DNA of 64,000 bases. Source: Lithospermum erythrorhizon (Eukaryota > Streptophyta > Magnoliopsida > Boraginales > Boraginaceae). Where the stretch lies: positions 62,001 through 126,000 of the forward strand of contig JADFUC010000543.1 of assembly GCA_019722365.1 (NCBI GenBank), read 5' to 3'. The position numbers were made by a program, and so were the translations under genes. Under the pieces are notes generated by a model, which was not told the DNA's origin, made no database searches, and was given only the letters and a program-made list of their open reading frames with translations. Below, one piece after another: positions 51,450-64,000 of the stretch (its first letter is position 1; every line of letters starts with the position of its first letter).

Positions 51450-54225
51450 CGTTACAAAAAAAAAAAAAATTTAAATTTACCGATTAAATTGCAGGACAGG
51501 GATATTTTAAATAATCTCGATGATAATATTATTTAAGTAAATTTTTTAGCAGTGCATTTATAATTTAGTAGTTTTGCCATGGAATATTTTATCTGGAATC
51601 CAGTTCGTGGAGATTTAAGAATGCGATAAAAGCGGAGGAGAAATTAGAAAGCGGCAGGCTGGGGTTTTTTAAATATCTGAGTAATGCTTATCTTCCACAT
51701 TATCATTATCAAACACTTAAATCGTCATCTTTTTTCATGCTATGGCAAAATATTCACCTCCCCTTAAAAATTTCATTTCCGTTTTCTCTCTTGATTGTCA
51801 TTTCGAAACTGAATCGGTTGTAGAATATTGTTCTCCCCATCATTCTCTTACGAGTTAAGGTAAGAAATTTCAAGTCTTTCGAGAGATATTTCTTGGGTTT
51901 TTTGACATAGTTGACTTTTCCATAATTGAATTTTATGATAAATCTTAGTTGGTTATGGGTTATGTAGCGTATTTGATGATGAATTAATTGATTTAGAGAT
52001 CGTTTGAGGGCGTTATGGTCGGAGTTGACTTTTAGGTTTCGGTTGACTTTTTTATGTGGATATTTTATAAGACTTTAAATGTGTAGGAGGTTATATTGGA
52101 CCTTATTATAGTTGTTATGATGTTAAATTGGTGATTTAAAAATTGATTAAAGAGGGGGTTATGTTGAAAAAGTGTAAATTCAAGTTGAGTTATAATTGAT
52201 ATTTCGGAGTATAGGTTGTTAATTATGGACCAGTTGATGAATTAGAATAACTTATAAGTTGATTTGTAATAAGAAAGTGATAAGATGGAATTTAGCGAGG
52301 GGAATCGATTGGGTTGTGTCGATGGGATTATAATTGATAGTTTATCCGTCATGTTATTTGTTTAGAGATAGTTCCCACTAGAGTTGGTTATGTATCTTCT
52401 AGAACGCCCAGTATAGTAGTAGATTAGCGATTATACTTTACGGGTGTTGTTTGAGGCGTTGTCTCGTGGAAAAAGAACTGATTCTATGATTGTTTTCGCG
52501 AAGGTTTTTGGGGTAGCTAGCAGAGGTGAGTACTTATCTCACGGGTGTTACTTTACGTACTTACTTTAAATTGTGTGAACATGTTATTGTGATATGATTA
52601 TGCCAAGGGAATGATATACATGTTATTATGATATGATTATGTGAGAATGATATACATGTCATTGTGTTATGATTACGTGAGAATGATATACATGTAATTG
52701 TTATATGATTGTCTCTTAGATTTATATTATGTGGCGTTGAGATTGCTTGAGGTAAGTAATAGCTTGAACTCCCTGACTTATATTTCGATTTACGTGGCCT
52801 TGTCGGCGCAGTTCTATGGCCTTGTCGGCACTTGATTTAAGCCTTGTTGGCGGTGTGTGTTTGACTTACGATTGTGAGATGTTTAGGTATTATTGTGGAT
52901 ATTGTTTGGGGATAGAGTAGGTTGGTTATTGAGGAGGTGATGGTTAGGTTATCTATATGACTTGAGGTAGGCTTGAGTAGCGGGGGTGACCACATAGTTG
53001 GGATTAAGTAGGGATTAGGTGACTCTCCTTCCTTGCGGGATATGTGGCGTTATTGGCCTATCTCTACGGTATAGCGTGCGGTTTGACCTTATCTTCGGTA
53101 TAGGCGGGTATGACTCTCTTTTGATAAAACTGGCATTGTGCATTGTCGGTGTATTTTTATACTCTGGTATAACGTGCGGGTTAGCCTTATACTTGGTATA
53201 AGAGCGGTATAGGTCTTACGATCACTTTATTTGTGTGCGTTGTCGTGTATTTTATGCTACGGGTGGCGTGCTGATTGTGCCTTATCTTGGTGTATAAGAG
53301 CGGTGTGCCTTATAGCTTAGTGTATAAGAGCGGTGTGCCTTGGCCACTTAGTGTATAGTGCGATGTGCATACTTTGTGTATCAAGTGCGGTGTATATACT
53401 TTGTGTATAAAGATGCGGTTTTGGCCTTATCTTTGCGGTATAAGTGCGAGTGATATTGATTAGTCCATTCACAGTGGAAGCCCAGTTGAGTATATGCGCG
53501 TTATAGGATGGTATACTTGGTGGGGATATGAGATAGGAGGGTTTGATGACTAGAGTTTTTAGTCGTTGTTGAGTCTATTGATTTCTTTTACGAAATTGTG
53601 CTTGAACGCTTCTATTATATCTTCATGTATTATGTACGAGATTTCTATGAATTATGTTGTATTACCTTTTAGGTAGTCACGGATATATGTATTTTATTCA
53701 TATTTGACTATTATATTATTGATTGACTCGTTCGGTATGGTAAGTTCTTACGTGTTAGAAAGTTTCCTTAAGCCTCGCGACTTCTTTTTTTCTCATTGGT
53801 GCATTTCATTTTGTGCCGGGTTGTGGACGGCAGTTGAGCCAAGAGGCTGTTTGAGAGTTTTGTTCAGTGGCTAGGTGGCGTCGAGATTGGCGAGAGGATC
53901 CTCCTGATCGATTTTGATGTGTGTTGTCCAAGCTGTTTTTGATTGTTGTATTTTTCTTTTGAAACTTTAGCCTTAGCAATAGAATTTGTTGTCATTTTGT
54001 ATTCGGGACTGTCACGTATCATCACATTGTATATATATACATGGGTTTGTCGTTCGATGTATTTGATGGATTATAAATTTTAAAGCATTTTGATTTGGGA
54101 AACTTAATTGTGATCACATTTTGGATGAAGCAATTGTGTTTTTTTTAAAGCGAGTCGTCCGTCGGTTTGGTGACTCACGGTGTTCGGATTTTAATGACTC
54201 GCTTTCAGGCGGCCGACACAGGTAG
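51450..54225 (+). mobile_element. Long LTR-like block 2 (Ty3/Gypsy-type)
   Basis: The shared word order with block 1 is unmistakable from about 51850 (GAGTTAAGGTAAGAAA) to 54225 (GGATTACACA). Examples are GACTTATAAGTTGATTTG, CACGGGTGTTACTTTACGTA, TTTAAATTGTGTGAACATGT, GGAAGCCCAGTTGAGTATAT and TTTGGTGACTCACGGTGTTC. The first 400 bp (51450-51850) differ from block 1. The two blocks could be the LTRs of one old element or two independent solo LTRs. Confidence 0.6.
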
Positions 54226-57200
54226 ATGGATTACACAACCCGGATCCTCTTTCGCTTCTTTATTTTAGGCGTGTGTATTTTAGTTTGATCGCTTGTGTCT
54301 TGTTTTTCATTAGTAAATCATATCTATCGAGATCTCCTTTATAAATGGAAACAAAATCTTCTTGAATCGTTGTCCCCTCAATTGTTGCTACCATGTTGGG
54401 AGGCAGGTTGATGGGTGACATCGTGAAACACTTGGTCAATTTTCATGCACTAACACCTCTCTAAAAACAAATGTCCAATGTTGCTATGTTCTGCATATTT
54501 ATTTATGTAATGATTTCATTTTCAATAATAATAGATGCATTTTCATTTAGTATCCTTTACTCTTATTCATTTGCCTGAATCTTTTTTTCTTTATTTCATT
54601 TCAAAATCAATCTTATGATCTTAATTTCATCGAGTTGAATTTGAAAATAAAATATTCTTATGTTATTGCGCTGGAGTTCTGGGAAAAAATATGCAATTCC
54701 AAGAAGGCCACTACTTCTAGCATATTATGATAGAGGCACACAATATATGTGAAAGTCAATCTAAAACTGGAATAATGTTTACATTCTCAAAACTCCAGAG
54801 GAAACATCTTCAGCAAAGGGAAAATTAATTGGAACTCCAGCCTATCTCATTAAAACGACAAATGAGCCAAATATCAATAGATACAGGTTTGTCTACATAT
54901 ATTTTCAAATTACATGCAAACATATGGCACATAATTATAAACTTAATACTATTCTTCGTTGTTAACAAGATGTCACTCAAAGAGACAGCTTATGATAATG
55001 CCTGAAAATAGAAACCACAGCAGAACAAGTTTCATACAAGGCCATAACAAATACAGAAAAATCAGACAAAGGAAATTCCAGACACCAAAAACCAGCAAAT
55101 GCAGCTACTCTCCAAAAGATAAATGCACTTTGAACACATAAATGCTCTTAACGATTACAACTTTCAAATACATGTGGTTTGTAAATATAACTCCTCTTTT
55201 TGACTCACTTGTGAGCACAGATGGTTTGTAAATATGAGACATACTAGATCAATACTACTGAAATGCCAAGGGAATACTGACTACAGCCCCTCTTCAAAGG
55301 AATCACTCATCATTTTGTATCGATCTTTTGAAACTTAATAATTTGAAGTATTACCATTTGATCTTTTTGACATATTTTTTTATAATCCATACAAACGTCA
55401 TTATTTCGAAGATTACGTCTTCATGCGTCGGTGGGGCCAACATCACTAGTAATAATAATAATTCTTTGTCATGATTTTTTTTTTCTAAAGTATTAGAATA
55501 TCTTCAATCTTGAAAAGCAAGGGCTATTTTTCTCGTCACAGTTCTAAGATGTGGATTCTCCTAAATTATTGAATAGCTCGGTCCCGGTTTCTGTGTTGAA
55601 TGGTCATGGATGTAGAATAAATAGTTGAGCTTTAATTTTGTCCAAGGTTTTTTTTTTAGTTGTAGCATATTCATTTTGTCTGATAAAAATATTGTGCTTC
55701 TTTTATTCCATCTTATCAAATCCTAGGTCAACACGCAGCATATATGCTTACATGGCTCTTTGCTTGATTGAAATGTCAGCAAGTGTGGACCCAATCATGC
55801 TGATGAATTACTTCATTTGCTTTCATTAGGCGTAGGATTTGTACTATCTGACCTAAAATAGATGATGTGATAAATTTGATATAATTTTAATTGATACTAT
55901 ATATTAAATATAAATTAATATATAAATGCTTTTTTTGAGCTTCGTCTCATAAGAATTTCAATATTAATGATGCTTGATTTGGAGCAATTAAAGTGAATGG
56001 CTTGGGTGGGAAGTCACAGGTGAAAGCAGTGAAGATAAAGTATATTAAAGATACGGTGGTTTGATAATACACCGACTCGGAGTGCAGGCAGGAGCGTTCT
56101 GATCGTATCGATGAAGTAGAAAATGAGAATGATTATATTTTTCTTATAGATAATAATTATTTAAAATGAGCAGAATATATAAGTTAAGAGTATGCTACAA
56201 AACTGTATTGGTAATGGTAATATGTGAAAATAAAAAAAGACAAGCATAACCTAGTGAAGCCAGAGTGTGGAGGGCTAAATATTTTCTATTAAGATACGTA
56301 AATGAGTACTATATCATATGGTTTCAGCTAAACAATTAATGAACATAATATTCGTTAATATATTTTTTACTAAATATTATATATCATATATAAAAATAAA
56401 AATAGTATGTTCAACTATTGAAAATTAAAATTGACTACAAAATTTCAAAATTTGAGTGCCTTTTGGAATTGAGATAGTAAGAGAACAAAAACAAACTGCA
56501 TTGATAATCATTATAATGTTGTGTATCATGCTGGATATTTACCTAGAGAAACTGCATCATGCTGTTCTAAGTGTTGAACATTTTTTACTTTTATGAAGAC
56601 AAAAACCAAGAGGGTACGGCCTTTATCATGCTCTATATCTCTCAAGAGATGGATGTTTCTAGGGATAACTATCAAGAAAAATATGTGCCCAAATTATATT
56701 ATAAGAACATGCAATTAGAACATTCAGGGGGGTGGAAGATGACTGACAAACAAGGACGATAATCACGAGATAATATTGCCATTGCCAAGGTATGGAAATT
56801 TAGTTTCTACTTCGATATATATCATTCATATTTGTATTTGTATTTTGGATCGGAAGAATATTATCTTCTACCTCTTTATCTGACTATTGCCTAAAAATGT
56901 TTGTCGTGTGCGATCGATGAATATTATGATTCATGCATCGTTATCTCATAAATACTCGATGCATGTTGTTCATGTTGTACGTGTGGACGCCCTAAACATG
57001 TAAGCACTGATTAGTAATTCGCTATAAGTTTATTTGTGAAACCTATAAATACCCTTCTTTTGTATAGTATTTTGTATGTTGAAACACCACCACCCCAATT
57101 GCCATTTAAATCAACTTGGTATGCTAATACGAGAGTTTATTTCTATTATTAATTATGGTAGCTTTATCATAATTTTAAGTAGGTTGCGAAAATAGTCATT

Positions 57201-59510
57201 AAATTCAAGCAGAAAGATATACGGTAGACTTCATACCAAGCTTTCGTGGTGAAAAAATATTCACTGAGAGGTCGTTGAGGTTTTGAGTCTTGTAACAATC
57301 TTGATGATATTAGCTGATCTCGCACGTTCTGACGTATTCTTCACATCATAAACCAAGAAAATCCTCGCTATTGCTTAATTTTCGTGATTATTTTCTTCTC
57401 AAGCCATTATATCCGAATTAGCCAGATATCATCCTGACACTGGTTGCTGTTACATCCCTGGAGAGGGATATGAATTATTGTTAAATATGAAATTGTCAAC
57501 AATGGTATAAGATTCCTAATAAGATTCCTAATAGTTCAATAAGTATTTTCTATGCTTGCTTGAGAATGATATTTCTAATTCATACTCTCGTAAATAAAAT
57601 ACTCCGTAATACGTAGTAATAATTCATATATACTTGCGTATATTAAGGCATTTAGCAAGACGCCAAACAACTTTAACAACAAATACCTAGTATCTTTTAT
57701 CAGACACAATAGATTGCTTTATTATACTCCGTATATAGATCACTAAAATAGCAGATTGATTAAATTCAGTAACACAATCCAAGTTTTATTCCTCTATGTA
57801 ATGTCGGTTATATGAATTCGAAGTATACATTCACCTCTATCTTGGGTGTTAGGTCAACTCTTCTGTTAAGTCCCTAAATTATATGAATTGAAGTATACAT
57901 TCACCTCTATCTTTGGTTAACTAAAGACCATTTTTGGGAGGCTTTCTAATTTCTAACACCTTTTTTAGACAAGACAATTTTAATACAAAAAGACTAAATC
58001 GCCCTATTAAACAAACACTCATCTTTCCAAATTCTCACCCCCACCCCCTTCCCACTACTCCAATTTTACCTACTCCCTAAAGTGCTAAGACGAAGCTTGT
58101 TTAATTTATATACTTATTTCAGATTAAAAGGTTCTAATCTTCAAAGAAAAAAAAAAGTGCTCAGAAATTAAAATTCTTTTAAAAATGGTGCTAGTTACTC
58201 TTACTCAATATACATCTGCATCTCCTCCGATTTGCAGTAAAAATACATTAACTTGCTTTAATGCCTTTAAAAGGTTTCCGCCTACGAGGGATAAGAGGGA
58301 ATCGGATAGTATATAACCTTAGAATAAGAAGGTTGGTTTCTAAATTTGCAGTAAGAATCCTGGTAGAATATTAGATTACTAATTTGAGAACGGTTACATT
58401 CATTAACGATACTACTCATTAACGCTCATTAATATCCATGCATTTAAATTTCAATGTGAAATCTGATACATTACTAAACGATCATCTCTAAGCATTTGGC
58501 ATGCGAAAAGCTCAAAAAAAACAGACTCAAAATTATTTTATTTACTTATTCAAAATGTGTACCAAAATCTGCTAAACAAGTTTCTAGACAAATTACTTAA
58601 GTTTAAAATACGCTATATAATTGACATTAATAATTTTTATTGAGAAATGGCATATTACCTAAAATATATACCAAAAGAAAAAGAAAATATATCAAAAATG
58701 GTATAATTTGTATTTTTGATTATTATTAATGAACTATTATCGAACAAAGTTTTAATGAACCGTGAATTTTCCAATTACTAATTTACCATCAAGCTAGAAT
58801 AAAAAAAATGTAATTCATTGCAAAGCCATTGCATACATCTTTTTCAGCAGAACACAGTTATGAGACTGATATTCAATCTAGACCAACAGGCTGACAGATG
58901 AGCATTAGAATTCTGTTCTATGTTCAAGCATGTTCACATATAATCAGCACCATAAATGTCCACCTAGACAACATGGTCATCAGTTGAAGTAAATATGCAG
59001 ATAAACCTGAATGAGCTCAGATTACATGAGTATAGAGGCATGTATGGGGGATTTTTAAATATTACATTAGAGGAATCAAAGGAAGATAGATGGAATTTGA
59101 AAATAGGATTTGCAGTTGAAAGAATTTATTCCTACATACATATTCACAGTTTCCTGACACCAAACCTGAACTGCATGCACCGGAACTGCATAAGCCTTTT
59201 TCCCTTGAAAGGTATGTGTGAGCAATGGCACAAGTAAAATGTGCACCCACCACGGCGTGCTATCACCTGACTGGCATAACACCCTTGTCAAAAAATGTAG
59301 TAAAAATATCTCCTACATTGCTTCCAAATACAACCTCCCCTCATAATACCTTAATGCACATGGATATAGAATATGGAATAACATTTGATATCCCTTTTTG
59401 CCAAATAATGCATGGGGAATCATGTAAAGGGAGGAACTTCCTTTTTTCACTAATGTTGGCTAATTGTGATTTTACGCATGTATCAAGCAGTTAAACACTA
59501 CAGAATCTCC
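54226..59510. other. Intergenic, no gene recognised
   Basis: AT-rich with many short frames. A short exon-like piece near 55995-56060 (GGKSQVKAVKIKYIKDTVV) is open but unassigned. Nothing else is supported. The end next to 59510 leads into the zinc-finger gene promoter. Confidence 0.45.
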
Positions 59511-59673
59511 TCGCTCCCATCCCTCGACACACAAGAGGTATAGTGAAAATAAATTTATCTAAATCTTCAGAAAGTTCTCTGCTTTTGGAACATCATCTTT
59601 AGGAAACAAATGATAGCTCAAATGACATGGAAATGAAATTTTTGGTGTCCCATTAATGAATCTTTTTGACAAG

Positions 59674-59680
59674 TATATAA
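59674..59680 (+). promoter_or_regulatory. TATA box of the RanBP2-type zinc-finger gene
   Basis: TATATAA lies in AAGTATATAAACC. It is followed by a leader with a probable 5'-UTR intron (donor CAG|GTGAGA near 59770, acceptor TTTTACAG ending 59999) and then the ATG at 60021. The leader intron explains the long distance from TATA box to ATG. Confidence 0.6.
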
Positions 59681-60020
59681 ACCAATCCAACCCATTCAAC
59701 AAAATTCACCATTTCCAGCAATCAAGTATCTCCTCTGCAAGAAGTTGCTCAACTTTGTATTTTTTAACAGGTGAGACATATAATTAAAGGGTTCTTTTTC
59801 TTTGTATGACTTCGTGCCTTAAAGAGGTTGAAACTGGAATTATTCTTTTTGATTTTCCAATACCAAAAGTTTTAAGGATATGCATAGGGAAAAGGGTAAT
59901 CACAATCTATTCTAATAGACTAACAGTCAAGTGATAGAGTTTAGAAGGCTAACATTACATGAGTTTCTGAGCTGCATTTCTCTTTGCCTTCTTTTACAGA
60001 AAGAAATCTAGCAACAGAAA

Positions 60021-60736
60021 ATGACCAGTCCAGGAGATTGGATGTGCCCTGCATGCCAACACATAAACTTTAAAAAGCGGGAATCATGCCAAAGATGCAA
60101 TTGCCCTAAGTTTGCTAGCGAAGCAGATATCGCCGCATATGGAATGAACAGAACTGAAGTGCTGGCTGGAGACTGGTATTGCAGCACCATGAACTGCGGC
60201 GCTCACAACTATGCAAGCCGAACAAGCTGCTATAGATGTGGTACATTTAAATATGATTATTGTGGTTATGGGGCTGGCATGGTAGCACCAGGAGCTCATG
60301 CATATGATGCAAGTGTCCTTCCTGGCTGGAAAACCGGTGATTGGATTTGCAACAGGTTTATTTACCAATCTTATTTCGAGATTCAAACTTATAAAATAGT
60401 TTGCAGCATTCTGAACATAGAATGCATACTGAAGGAAATACATCAAATATATATAATGCAGAGGAAAATTCTTATAATTGACTGAAAGTTATCATCATAA
60501 TTATTTTGTAAATTCTCTAATACATAGAGTTCTGCATTTTACTAGGTTAGGATGTGGTGTGCACAACTATGCTAGCAGGGATCAGTGCTTCAAATGCAAT
60601 GCACCAAGGGACTATGGTAAGCCATTTATCATCATCAATGTGATAGTTATAAACTAGTAACACTATTGCTTACGAGACATCTCGCGAATCTACTAAAGAC
60701 ATTTTTATTGATATCATTTCAGGAGGCGCAGTCTAA
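60021..60736 (+). CDS. Triple RanBP2-type zinc-finger protein
   Basis: Three exons (60021-60355, 60546-60616, 60723-60736) sum to 420 nt and encode 139 residues. Three RanBP2-type fingers (W-x-C-x(2-4)-C-x10-C-x2-C) are clear: GDWMCPACQHINFKKRESCQ.C (about residues 5-27), GDWYCSTMNCGAHNYASRTS.C.RC (about 50-74) and GDWICN..GCGVHNYASRDQ.C.KC (about 110-134, spanning the first intron). The protein ends DYGGGAV. Such fingers bind single-stranded RNA or ubiquitin-like partners; plant members of this small family are usually thought to be RNA-binding, nuclear or cytosolic, and some respond to stress. The start is the first ATG after the leader intron and begins directly before finger 1. No damage is seen. 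The intron frame continuation after GDWICNR is a false extension that ends at 60484. Confidence 0.94.
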
Positions 60737-61170
60737 TTCAAAGGGGAAAATATCACATGGAGAATTCCTATGATCAATCGATAACCTATTTTCCGTTACT
60801 ACAGCTGGACCTTCCTCTTTAATAACTTAGTTAGCTCTGGTCATCGCGCTAAGGACAGATTTTGTCTCGCATTGATCTGTAATCACTCTTAAGGTTGGAA
60901 GGTTTTCCAACCTTATTATGTAATGCAGTAATACATAGTAATCTATTTCTCTCATATGTGAACTGACTATAACCATATTGTCCAACCAATACTTTTATGA
61001 TTTAATCCACAATGGACCACCTCTAAAGCAGCATGTACAAAGTATCTATGAAAAGTAAAAACTCTATATAAGAACTTCAAATTCTACACATGCAGCTAAA
61101 ACTGAAAGTATCACCTTTGTATCTAGCTTTAAGCATTATGTCTCCAAGATACACCAACGGCATGTACCAA

Positions 61171-61252
61171 CCCGTCTAAGAGTGGTAGGGGCAGCCAAAT
61201 TGTACGCAACCTTATATCCATGTGATAACTGAGAAACTGTTTCCGAATTAAC
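61171..61252 (+). mobile_element. SINE fragment, plus orientation
   Basis: GTAGGGGCAGCC, TGTACGCAACCTTATATCCA and GAGAAACTGTTTCCGAATT match the inner part of Au-type plant SINEs (TACGCAGCCTTACC..GAGAGGCTGTTTCC). Together with the minus-strand copies it shows that this SINE family is active or was active in the genome. Only about 80 bp is recognisable. Confidence 0.55.
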
Positions 61253-64000
61253 AAAAGATGAAGTCAAAATACTACATATCTACTATTTTACACTAGATAA
61301 GAAGCGTAGGTGTTGTAATGAATTATGCGTACAAGATACTTGAATAATTTATCTGAATAAGAACTTGATTGCCAATTTTATATGAAGTCATTCTCAACAT
61401 TTTTCTTTTTCCTCATATATACTTTGAAAAGGTCGAGATGACACAATTTCATTTGATCACCGTTACCCTAAATCCCTAATACAAATGCAAATGCATCAAC
61501 TTCACATACTCAAAAGTCTTTTAGCTTTAAAATATTGAACCTTTTATCTGAATAAAGTATATCTCTGAGTAGTAAAGGTCATAAAAAATCAGATGTGGCC
61601 ACAAGAGTGATCACGTTGATTGAGTATATAACTGCAGGCTGGGCCTTGAGCTCACTTTTCCTATTAATACTTTTTGATCGACATGCGACACGGCGCCGAT
61701 TACTGTAGTTACTCCGACGCATTTTGCAGATGGAGGTATATCAAATGTGCACTTGACCAATACGATTTCGGGTTACTGTTGATGTAATTGTATGAACTTT
61801 TTTGATATTGGGAACTAGTTTGAGCATTTGTTAAAAAAAAAATAACCTACCAATAAATTTTAATCCTTTCATTTCAAATTAATTGACGCGCGAACACGAC
61901 GCTGACTACAAATTATTTTTTTATTTAATAATTCGAAAAATATAAAATTAATATCATTATTGAATTTGGTTTTAAAAATATTTTCATAATATTTTTGTAA
62001 TTTTTCATAAAAAGAATTAATGACAAAATTACGCCTCAAAAAGTGAAAAGCTTAATTAATTCAAAGTCTTGCATGGGACGAAATATAAGTCAAATCTACA
62101 ATTATAAAGAAACACATAAAGCTAAAACACATAATGTTTAAGTTTGTTTGCCTTCATTGAAATCTTGGAGTAGGTAGATATAGATTATGGAGCTTTTCTA
62201 TATAGAAAACTAGTGAAAGATTCAATCATAAATTTCCTGTGTTTTAATTGAATTACTTAGTTTCAATTGGACAAACATAGACCATTCTTATGAAAAAGTA
62301 TGTAGTAATTAAAACACAAATGCAGCAAACAATTGGTTTGGACAAAAATACACCGTTGAAGTTTCATAAGAGCTAAAGAAACAGTATCACAAAAGAGTCG
62401 CACATTGTTTTTCTTTTTATAATTAATATTATAATAATTTCCAAATTCCTTCCCCTACAAATTTAAATTGAACATTGTGACCTCAAAAATCAAGAGATGT
62501 TAGATTGGAAGTATTTGTTCAAGCTTAATTTGAGGAGCTGTACACACCATATCTTTCGGGAAATTTGGCATACAATCAGTGGAGTAACTCAGTAACTGGG
62601 GAGTGGTACTGAAATCACACCCAAACAGAGTTAAAAACTAATAAAATGACTATTCTCTAATAAAACCTTTTTAAACAGTACACTTACAAATAAGGGATTA
62701 AAATAGTCATTTCACTCCTATATTTTACATTTGTTTCGATGTGCTTATAGAATCAAGGGTAAGAGTGGTATGGTACAATTGTCATCCCTATTTTTTTTTT
62801 ATTTTTGAAAAATATAATTTTATTAATCATTTTTAAAAAATTTATAGTTTTTTGAAAAATTATATTGTTTGCTCCTTTAAATTTTATATTTTTCATATTA
62901 GTATGGAATCAAGTTCCCTTTATATTTGAGCAATGAAAACTCGATTCTCGCCATTATATATTGTAATATCGACCACATGGCTCTAGTTTCATGTGGTATG
63001 GTTCAATGGAGTTCAAGACGAAGGTTTGGTTTGCTTCGAATTATATAACTTTGTATCCGTTTTGAAATTGGTCTCGACATTCTAGTATATGTTCATTATG
63101 TGAAATGGGTTTCAATCTATTTTGACATCTACGACGTAAGAGGTTGTTGTAATACGATATTCCGAAATGACGCCCCGCTGAACAATTCGATTGTACGACA
63201 ATGTTCATTAGGATGCTCATGTGTCACTAGGTTACATTTAATTTAAGCACTGCGTCCGCCATAATCAATATTAAGCTTATAATGTTCGGTTAATATTTAT
63301 TAATATACGTGAAGACAAATTACTACTGATATACGAAGATAAATACAAATTCATACCCAGGATCTTTAAAGCGCATACTACATTATTCAATACAAAAACA
63401 TATAATTAAATATACGAACAGAGGACTTACATAATGGAGTAAATTCCACCAAAATCCACACGCCAACTTCACAACGGAATTTGACTTCCTCTCAGCCCTT
63501 GTCAGAATATCAATCGTATGATATACCTAATTAGTCCACACCGTGAGGGGCCGAATCAAGAACTAATCTATGCTAGTAAACAAGGATGAACAAAACCAGA
63601 AAACCCCAAAATTCCTCGGGAGAATTTCGCCAAAGGGGGCGACATTGTGGTTTCGTGAAAAGCTTTACAAAACTTACGATTTAAAATTCTAAAGCCATTT
63701 TATATATTAAAGTTAAACAAGCCCGATAAGCAACCCATATTAGTTGACTCGTTAACTCTATTAGTTCGTTAAGACACTAACGGTCAAGCATCGAGTCAAC
63801 TATTTAATTAAGCTAATTAAATAGTAATGAGTCAATATCAATAATCTTTCAAGTTATCGATAAATACTAAAATTACTCGAACCAATTAAATAACTATTTA
63901 ATTGATTCTATTTGTTCAATCGATATTCTACATAAAATGTAGAACCCTTGTAATTGAGAAATACATTTCTCAATTATATAGTTCTCTTTAATTTCATACA
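61253..64000. other. Intergenic to the window end, no gene recognised
   Basis: AT-rich with no conserved frame. The last 300 bp contain several ATTTAATTAA..TTAATTAAAT palindromes and a GTAATTGAGAAATACATTTCTCAATTA hairpin near 63950-63977, suggestive of a transposon or LTR edge running out of the window. Confidence 0.4.

Noticed and set aside
59062..59291. Overlapping minus-strand frames of 63-71 codons upstream of the zinc-finger gene
   Set aside because: No domain or conserved residues; both are short and overlap in different frames.
60084..60446. 120-codon minus-strand frame
   Set aside because: Antisense shadow of the RanBP2-type zinc-finger exon.

Overview
The window is plant nuclear DNA, most likely from a core eudicot. 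It is AT-rich, genes are sparse, introns are short to medium with canonical GT..AG borders, and transposable elements fill much of the space. The species cannot be read from the sequence. The mix of Stowaway MITEs, Au-type SINE fragments, hAT, Copia and Gypsy-like LTR sequence would suit Caryophyllales or several other eudicot orders, and that guess is tentative.

Five protein-coding loci can be supported from conserved protein motifs and splice sites. (1) 314-3650 (+) is an acyl-protein thioesterase / SOBER1-type serine hydrolase with nine exons. (2) 5717-6850 (-) is a DUF1644 zinc-finger protein with a possible promoter near 8255. (3) 12868-16444 (-) is a PB1 / Raf-like MAPKKK-related locus that looks broken: the kinase C-lobe exons are clear, the ATP-binding N-lobe exon was not found, and the PB1 segment runs into a 21-codon Cys-rich tandem repeat. 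(4) 29634-30234 (+) is an intact four-exon ENOD93-like gene. (5) 60021-60736 (+) is an intact three-exon protein with three RanBP2-type zinc fingers. These genes show no operon-like or pathway relation to each other.

The rest is mobile or repetitive. 19446-24645 is a decayed 5.2-kb hAT element with short inverted ends, subterminal repeats and remains of a transposase. 24740-27245 is an LTR-like block on the minus strand. 33010-33665 is a 138-bp tandem repeat. 34500-35010 is a hAT-like non-autonomous element with a TA microsatellite. 38857-44170 is a decayed Copia element with both LTRs. 46330-48831 and 51450-54225 are two related, diverged long LTR-like blocks that flank a Copia gag remnant on the opposite strand. 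Two Stowaway MITEs, a third MITE-like element and four SINE fragments are scattered between genes.

Small indels recur: one base is missing from the thioesterase CDS, several reading-frame breaks lie in the PB1/repeat segment, and a 23-nt extra segment sits in a kinase exon. ENOD93 and the RanBP2 zinc-finger gene are clean. The breaks therefore reflect either local pseudogenisation or residual indel errors in a long-read assembly, and the sequence alone cannot separate these.
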